Assembly (NCBI RefSeq): GCF_024758505.1 | Contig: NZ_CP077970.1 | Coordinates: 6,696,001-6,760,000, forward strand | Length of the DNA stretch: 64,000 bases | Direction: 5' to 3' | Source of the DNA: Bradyrhizobium arachidis | Lineage (GTDB): Bacteria > Pseudomonadota > Alphaproteobacteria > Rhizobiales > Xanthobacteraceae | Shown: positions 59,986 through 64,000 of the stretch, in pieces | Layout of the letters: each line of letters opens with the position of its first letter | Position numbering within the stretch: the first letter of the stretch is position 1 | Position numbers and translations under genes: made by a program | The notes under the pieces: model-generated | Database searches by the model: none | What the model was told of the DNA's origin: nothing | The model's input: only the letters and a program-made list of their open reading frames with translations

Positions 59986-61050
59986 CTAGACCACCTCGAC
60001 CGCATCGCCGCACTTCAAGACGTTCGCCTCAGCGCGGTCAGGCCTGAACGCAGCACGATAAACCAGATAGGATACAAGCCAGGCGATCGCGAGCAGCGCG
60101 ATCACCGCAAAACCAAAATTGGCGAGGGACTCGTTGAGGTGATCGACCAGTGTCCAGAGCCCGCCGGACAGCCCGAGCTGCTCGCCGATCAGGCCGAGCG
60201 CCTCGACGCCGCCGATGAACAGCGCGACCGCGACGGAGGCGCCGGTGATGGTGAGGTTGTACCAGAGTTTTCGCATGGGATCGACGAAGGCCCAGCGATA
60301 GGCGCTGACCATCAGCGCGGAATCCGCGGTGTCGACCAGCGCCATGCCGGCGGTGAACAGCGCCGGAAAGACCAGCACATGCGTCAGCGACAGGCCGCGC
60401 GCAGCTTCGGTCGCGGAAATGCTGAGCAGGCCGATCTCGGTCGCGGTGTCGAAACCGAGCCCGAACAGAAAGCCCAGCGGATACATGTGCCAGGATTTTG
60501 TCACCATGCGGAACATCGGCGCGAGCAGACGCGCCAGGAAGCCGCGGCCGGCCAGCAGCGCGTCGAGCTGTTCGGCATCGTGGCCGCCAGTGTCGCGCAC
60601 CGCGCACATGGTGCGCCACAGGCTGATGAAAATGACGAGATTGAGCACGGCGATCAGCAGCAGGAAGATCGCGGAGACCGAGGTGCCGATCAGCCCGCCG
60701 ATGCTTTTGAAGAGGCTGTCGCCGCCAAAGCTCACCGCGCTAACGGCCAGCAGCACAGTCGCGATAACGACGACCGTGGAATGGCCGAGCGCGAAATAAA
60801 GGCCCGCGCTTCGCGGCGCATCGCCGGCATGCATCAGCTTGCGCACGACGTTGTCGATCGCCGCGATATGATCGGCGTCCACGGCGTGGCGCAGGCCGAA
60901 CACCCAGGCGAGCCCCGCGGTCGCCATGACAGCGGGCCGGTCGGCGAACACGGCGAAGGCCCACGCCCAGGCGGCGACATTGGCGGCAATGAGCCCGCCG
61001 AACAGCAGGACCGTGCCGGGCTCAACCGCCCGCAAAGCCCTATTGATCAC
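59986..61050 (-). CDS. nickel (cobalt) permease, NiCoT/HoxN-NixA family
   Basis: An inner-membrane protein of about 354 residues with eight helices. All NiCoT signatures are present: RHAVDADHIAAIDN (HX4DH in helix II), ALGHSTVVV, FGLGFDTATEIG and GMALVDTADSALM. It imports Ni2+, and possibly Co2+, at high affinity for hydrogenase or urease. The NikR box just upstream points to nickel. The start is uncertain: TTG 61098 would lie inside the operator, GTG 61077 lies just after it, and GTG 61050 has a possible ribosome site (GGTGGA/AGGG); I use 61050. Confidence 0.9.
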   Translation of the reverse strand: MINRALRAVEPGTVLLFGGLIAANVAAWAWAFAVFADRPAVMATAGLAWVFGLRHAVDADHIAAIDNVVRKLMHAGDAPRSAGLYFALGHSTVVVIATVLLAVSAVSFGGDSLFKSIGGLIGTSVSAIFLLLIAVLNLVIFISLWRTMCAVRDTGGHDAEQLDALLAGRGFLARLLAPMFRMVTKSWHMYPLGFLFGLGFDTATEIGLLSISATEAARGLSLTHVLVFPALFTAGMALVDTADSALMVSAYRWAFVDPMRKLWYNLTITGASVAVALFIGGVEALGLIGEQLGLSGGLWTLVDHLNESLANFGFAVIALLAIAWLVSYLVYRAAFRPDRAEANVLKCGDAVEVV

Positions 61051-61082
61051 GCGCCCTAGTCCGTCCACCGAAGTCACCCCAA

Positions 61083-61110
61083 GTATGATGTTTATCAAAA
61101 ACTATCATAC
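61083..61110. promoter_or_regulatory. NikR operator
   Basis: GTATGA (61083-61088) and TCATAC (61105-61110) are separated by exactly 16 bases, identical to the E. coli NikR consensus GTATGA-N16-TCATAC. It sits directly before the nickel permease and in the gap to the MocR-type gene. NikR bound to nickel would repress the permease. Confidence 0.85.
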
Positions 61111-61232
61111 TGGGGTTGGCAAGGGGCAAGACAAGGGCCCTGCGTCCGGCCATCAAACAGGTCCACCGCTTGGCTTTCCGCCGGGGAAGTCGCAGACTGG
61201 CCTGCAAGATCGATCGGTTTTGCGAGCTTTTG

Positions 61233-62714
61233 ATGGTCCAGATGAAGACGTCCCGCGGACACCCTGCCCGGCACATGGGCGCACGCCAGATCTACGAAGC
61301 GCTCCGGGACCAGATCCTGGGCCGCGTCTATGGCGCCGACGGCCTGCTGCCGTCATCCCGCGCGCTCGCCCACGAACTCGGCGTATCGCGCTCGACCGTG
61401 ACGGTCGCCTACGAGCAGCTCGTTGCCGAAGGTTTCATCGACATGCGGCACGGCGCGCGGCCGCGCGTCGCGCGCGCGGTGACCGATGTGGGACGCGCGG
61501 GTACTGCGTCGCGCGCGTCGTCGCGGCGGCCGCGGCTGTCGGCCTATGGCGAGCGGGTGCGGCAGGCCGCGCCGCGCGCAGAGCCGCCAGCGCGCAACCC
61601 CATCGCAAACTTTCGCTATGGCGATCTCTCGCCGTCGGATTTTCCCGTGCTGGCGTGGAAGCGCGCCGTGGTTGCTGCGATGACGCGGCGGCGCGAGAAG
61701 CTGAGCTATGACGAGCCCTGCGGCTCGCTTCGGCTGCGCACGGCGTTGCAAGCCTATCTCTGGCGTTCGCGGACCGTGCGATGCGACGTCGACCAGATCG
61801 TCGTCGTCAACGGCTCGCAGCAGGGGCTCGATCTCTGCGCGCGGCTGCTGCTCGATTCCAGTGACCGGTTCGTCATGGAAGATCCCGGCTACCTGATGGC
61901 GCGACGCGTGTTCTCGGCCACGGGAGCTTCTGCGGTGCCGATCCCGGTCGACACGGACGGACTGGAGACGGAGCGACTTGCAAAGACCGAAGCGCGGCTT
62001 GCCTATGTGACGCCGTCGCATCAGTTTCCGATGGGCGGCGTGCTGCCGATCGCGCGCCGGCACCAATTGCTCGCCTGGGCAAGACGGTTCGACGCCTATG
62101 TGATCGAGGACGATTACGACAGCGAGTACCGCTACGATACAAAACCCGTCCCGCCGCTGCATGCGCTCGAAGGCAGCGACAACGTGATCTATCTCGGCAC
62201 CATCTCCAAGACGCTCTCGCCCACGCTGCGGATCGGATATCTGGTGGTGCCATCCGGACTGCAATCCGTGTTCAGCGCGGCCAAGCAAATCATGGACCGG
62301 CACACACCGCTGGCCGAGCAGGACGCACTCGCGACGATGCTCGAGAGCGGCGGCTATGACAGCCATGTCAGGCGCGTTCGGCGACGCAACGGTGAGCGCC
62401 GGCAGACCCTGCTCGACGCCCTGCACCGCAGATTTGGCGAGCGCATCAGGATCGAAGGCGCCGCGGCCGGCTTGCATGTGGTGGTCTGGTTTCGCGACCT
62501 GCCGCAAACTTGCGAAGCGGCGTTGATCGAAGCTGCCCGCGCTAGAGGCGCCGGCATCTATCCCGTCTCGGCGCTGTTCGATCAACGGCGTTCGCCGCGC
62601 CGGCCTGACGGCGTCGGGCTCATCATGGGTTACGCCGCACTGGAGGCGCGCCAGATCGAACGCGGCTGCCAGCTTTTGGCGCAGGCCGTGGATCAGGTAC
62701 GGCCGAGGCGATAG
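61233..62714 (+). CDS. MocR/PdxR-type GntR regulator with aminotransferase domain
   Basis: About 493 residues. The N-terminal GntR winged helix is near residues 10-75 (RQIYEALRDQILGRVYGADG, then LPSSRALAHELGVSRSTVTV). A fold-type I aminotransferase domain follows, with the PLP lysine in GTISKTLSPTLRIG and the EDDYDSEYRY stretch typical of MocR proteins. They sense PLP or an amino-acid adduct. ATG 61233 is chosen; the longer TTG-started frame from 61116 has no support. The neighbouring PaiB-like gene on the same strand is a plausible target. Confidence 0.88.
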   Translation: MVQMKTSRGHPARHMGARQIYEALRDQILGRVYGADGLLPSSRALAHELGVSRSTVTVAYEQLVAEGFIDMRHGARPRVARAVTDVGRAGTASRASSRRPRLSAYGERVRQAAPRAEPPARNPIANFRYGDLSPSDFPVLAWKRAVVAAMTRRREKLSYDEPCGSLRLRTALQAYLWRSRTVRCDVDQIVVVNGSQQGLDLCARLLLDSSDRFVMEDPGYLMARRVFSATGASAVPIPVDTDGLETERLAKTEARLAYVTPSHQFPMGGVLPIARRHQLLAWARRFDAYVIEDDYDSEYRYDTKPVPPLHALEGSDNVIYLGTISKTLSPTLRIGYLVVPSGLQSVFSAAKQIMDRHTPLAEQDALATMLESGGYDSHVRRVRRRNGERRQTLLDALHRRFGERIRIEGAAAGLHVVVWFRDLPQTCEAALIEAARARGAGIYPVSALFDQRRSPRRPDGVGLIMGYAALEARQIERGCQLLAQAVDQVRPRR

Positions 62715-62733
62715 ACGCACCGCGCCGGCGCCC

Positions 62734-62808
62734 TAACTGGACTAGTTAAATCTTCACGAACTGGCCGTTCTCGGCAGGCCAGATTGCGGCTATCCCTGAG
62801 CCGAGAAC
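62734..62808. promoter_or_regulatory. dyads before the PaiB-like gene
   Basis: TAACT-GGACT-AGTTA (62734-62748) is a perfect dyad. AACTGG recurs as a direct repeat at 62735 and 62759. A second dyad, GTTCTCGGC (62767-62775) with GCCGAGAAC (62800-62808), lies just before ATG 62832. MocR proteins often bind such mixed direct and inverted repeats. Confidence 0.45.
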
Positions 62809-62831
62809 GCAGATCCGCCGGGAGACCTTCG

Positions 62832-63461
62832 ATGTATACGCCCCCCGCCTTCAGGGACGACGATGTCAAAAACATCCGCGCGACCATTCGCGCCGCACGC
62901 CTGGCCAATCTCGTCACCGCCACGGCGGACGGACCGCTGGCGACACCCCTGCCGCTGTTCCTCGACGAGAGCGAGGGCGAGCACGGCGTGCTGTACGGGC
63001 ACATGGCAAGGGCCAATTCGCACTGGCGTGCGTCGCCGATCGGCGAGGCGCTCGCCATCTTCATGGGGCCGGAAGCCTATGTGACGCCGTCGTGGTACGC
63101 GACCAAGCAGGAGACCGGAAAGGTCGTGCCGACCTGGAACTACATCGCGGTCCACGCCTACGGCCCGGTCGAGTTCTTCGAGGACAGCGAGCGCCTGCTC
63201 GACGCGGTGACGCGCCTGACCAACCTCCACGAAGGAGCGCGCGCGACACCCTGGGCCGTCAGCGACGCGCCGGCAGATTTCATCGCCGCGCAGTTGCGCG
63301 GCATCGTCGGCGTGCGCATCCCCGTCACCCGGTTCGAGGGCAAGCGCAAGATGAGCCAAAACCGTCCCGAAGCTGATCGCGTCAGAGTCGCGGCCGGCCT
63401 TGCCGCGAGCGAAGAGCCGCGAGATCAGGAAGTGGCGCGGCTCATTCCGACGCAGGTTTGA
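62832..63461 (+). CDS. FMN-binding negative regulator (PaiB-like)
   Basis: 209 residues. The PaiB pattern is clear from the start (MYTPPAFRDDDVKNIRATIR), then TPLPLFLDESEGEHGVLYGH, MARANSHWRASPIGEALAIF and PTWNYIAVHAYGPVEFFEDS. The fold is the split-barrel of FMN-binding oxidoreductases. In Bacillus PaiB acts with PaiA in repressing sporulation and protease genes; in proteobacteria the role is unknown. GGGAGA precedes ATG 62832. The regulator encoded upstream of it may control it. Confidence 0.88.
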   Translation: MYTPPAFRDDDVKNIRATIRAARLANLVTATADGPLATPLPLFLDESEGEHGVLYGHMARANSHWRASPIGEALAIFMGPEAYVTPSWYATKQETGKVVPTWNYIAVHAYGPVEFFEDSERLLDAVTRLTNLHEGARATPWAVSDAPADFIAAQLRGIVGVRIPVTRFEGKRKMSQNRPEADRVRVAAGLAASEEPRDQEVARLIPTQV

Positions 63462-63473
63462 GACGCGAACGCG

Positions 63474-64000
63474 CTAGATGATGCCGCTCCGCCGGAGCGC
63501 CGCAATCGCAGCCCCGTCATAGCCGAGGTCGGCGAGGACACGATCGGTGTTCTCGCCGAGCGTCGGCGGGCGCGCTGCGATCTCGCCCGGCGTTTCCGAC
63601 AGGCGCACGGCGGCCCGCGACACCGGCGCAGGTTTTGGCAGGCCCGGATAGTCGACGTCCTGCATGAAACCGGCGGCACGAATATGCGGATGGTCCAGCG
63701 CCTGTTGCGGGCTCAGCACGGGCCCGGTTGGAATCATCGCCTTGCCCAGCGTATCGACGGCCTCCTGCGTGGTGCGCTCGGCGCACCAGCGCGCCATCCG
63801 CTCGCTGATGATGGGGCCGTTGTTGCCGCGGCTGATGTCGTCGGCAAAGCGCAGATCGTTCAGCCACTGCTCTTCCTCGCCCATGAGCTTCGCCCAGCGC
63901 TTGAACAGCGGATGACCGGTGACCTGGCACAGCACCCAGCCGTCTTTGGTACGGTAGATGTCGGCTGGTGCTGCAGTCTGGCCGAGATTGCCCGATGGCA
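63474..64000 (-). CDS. CaiB/BaiF-family CoA-transferase, C-terminal part (N-terminus outside window)
   Basis: The last 175 codons of a family III CoA-transferase. The frame stays open to the right edge and reads GNLGQTAAPADIYRTKDGWV, then LCQVTGHPLFKRWAKLMGEE. The family ending is present: GPVLSPQQALDHPHIRAAGF and RPPTLGENTDRVLADLGYDG. It moves CoA between carboxylic acids. The catalytic aspartate of the N-terminal half lies beyond the window. Convergent with the PaiB-like gene. Confidence 0.88.
   Translation of the reverse strand, partial: PSGNLGQTAAPADIYRTKDGWVLCQVTGHPLFKRWAKLMGEEEQWLNDLRFADDISRGNNGPIISERMARWCAERTTQEAVDTLGKAMIPTGPVLSPQQALDHPHIRAAGFMQDVDYPGLPKPAPVSRAAVRLSETPGEIAARPPTLGENTDRVLADLGYDGAAIAALRRSGII

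Noticed and set aside
59887..61059. 390-codon plus-strand frame
   Set aside because: Antisense to the nickel permease, low-complexity His/Glu/Arg sequence.
61098..61098. TTG as start codon of the nickel permease
   Set aside because: It falls inside the NikR operator; downstream GTG codons are more plausible.
61353..62720. 455-codon minus-strand frame
   Set aside because: Antisense to the MocR-type regulator.

Overview
The window reads as chromosomal DNA of a Bradyrhizobium-like alphaproteobacterium. This is inferred from the high-GC codon use, the gene families (a fused indolepyruvate ferredoxin oxidoreductase, a cyo quinol oxidase, many ABC uptake systems, tripartite-tricarboxylate 'Bug' binding proteins, phasin and PHB depolymerase genes, DUF1127 and TPR/winged-helix regulators) and several families of palindromic intergenic repeats. 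No rRNA, tRNA or CRISPR array was seen.

Layout. 1-9.5 kb: a partial hotdog-fold gene (-), a large fused indolepyruvate ferredoxin oxidoreductase (+), two palindromic repeats, then a flavoprotein dehydrogenase, a PDZ serine protease and a two-gene GMC-type dehydrogenase unit (all -). 9.7-14.4 kb: a secreted nuclease-like protein (+) and the cyoABCD operon (-). 14.5-19 kb: an SDR with a possible gene relic before it, a repeat block, an unlisted 57-aa gene, a periplasmic sorbosone-dehydrogenase-like protein (-) and a PuuD-type urate hydroxylase (+). 19-24.2 kb: a complete peptide/nickel-type ABC importer operon. 24.2-28.8 kb: a DadA/PuuB-like oxidase (-), a VOC protein, two small unknown genes and a lytic transglycosylase.

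28.8-37.8 kb is the most coherent pathway locus. A TPP-dependent decarboxylase/lyase, an SDR lacking the usual Tyr/Lys and a cupin run leftward. An IclR regulator and a branched-chain-amino-acid-type ABC importer run rightward; in the importer LivM, LivG and LivF are one polypeptide. Two similar operator-like palindromes lie in the two promoters and suggest that the IclR protein controls both arms.

38-49 kb is more accessory in character: an overlapping pair of unknown genes with an HGG...KHG signature, two paralogous winged-helix/TPR regulators with a shared upstream motif, an NAD(P)-binding protein, an AraC regulator, a Tat-exported intradiol-like protein with a ferric-reductase-like membrane protein, an IS110 transposase with a structured 5' non-coding end, an unlisted 58-aa zinc-ribbon-like gene, a DUF1127 protein and a cupin.

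49-64 kb: an MFS transporter, an M20 peptidase, a Bug-type binding protein divergent from an enolase-superfamily enzyme and an M20 amidohydrolase, a PHB cluster (phasin, esterase/depolymerase, ribbon-helix-helix regulator with a nested palindromic operator), a small two-gene operon, a relic of an IS5-like transposase, a nickel permease preceded by a textbook NikR box, a MocR-type regulator, a PaiB-like protein and a partial CoA-transferase at the right edge.
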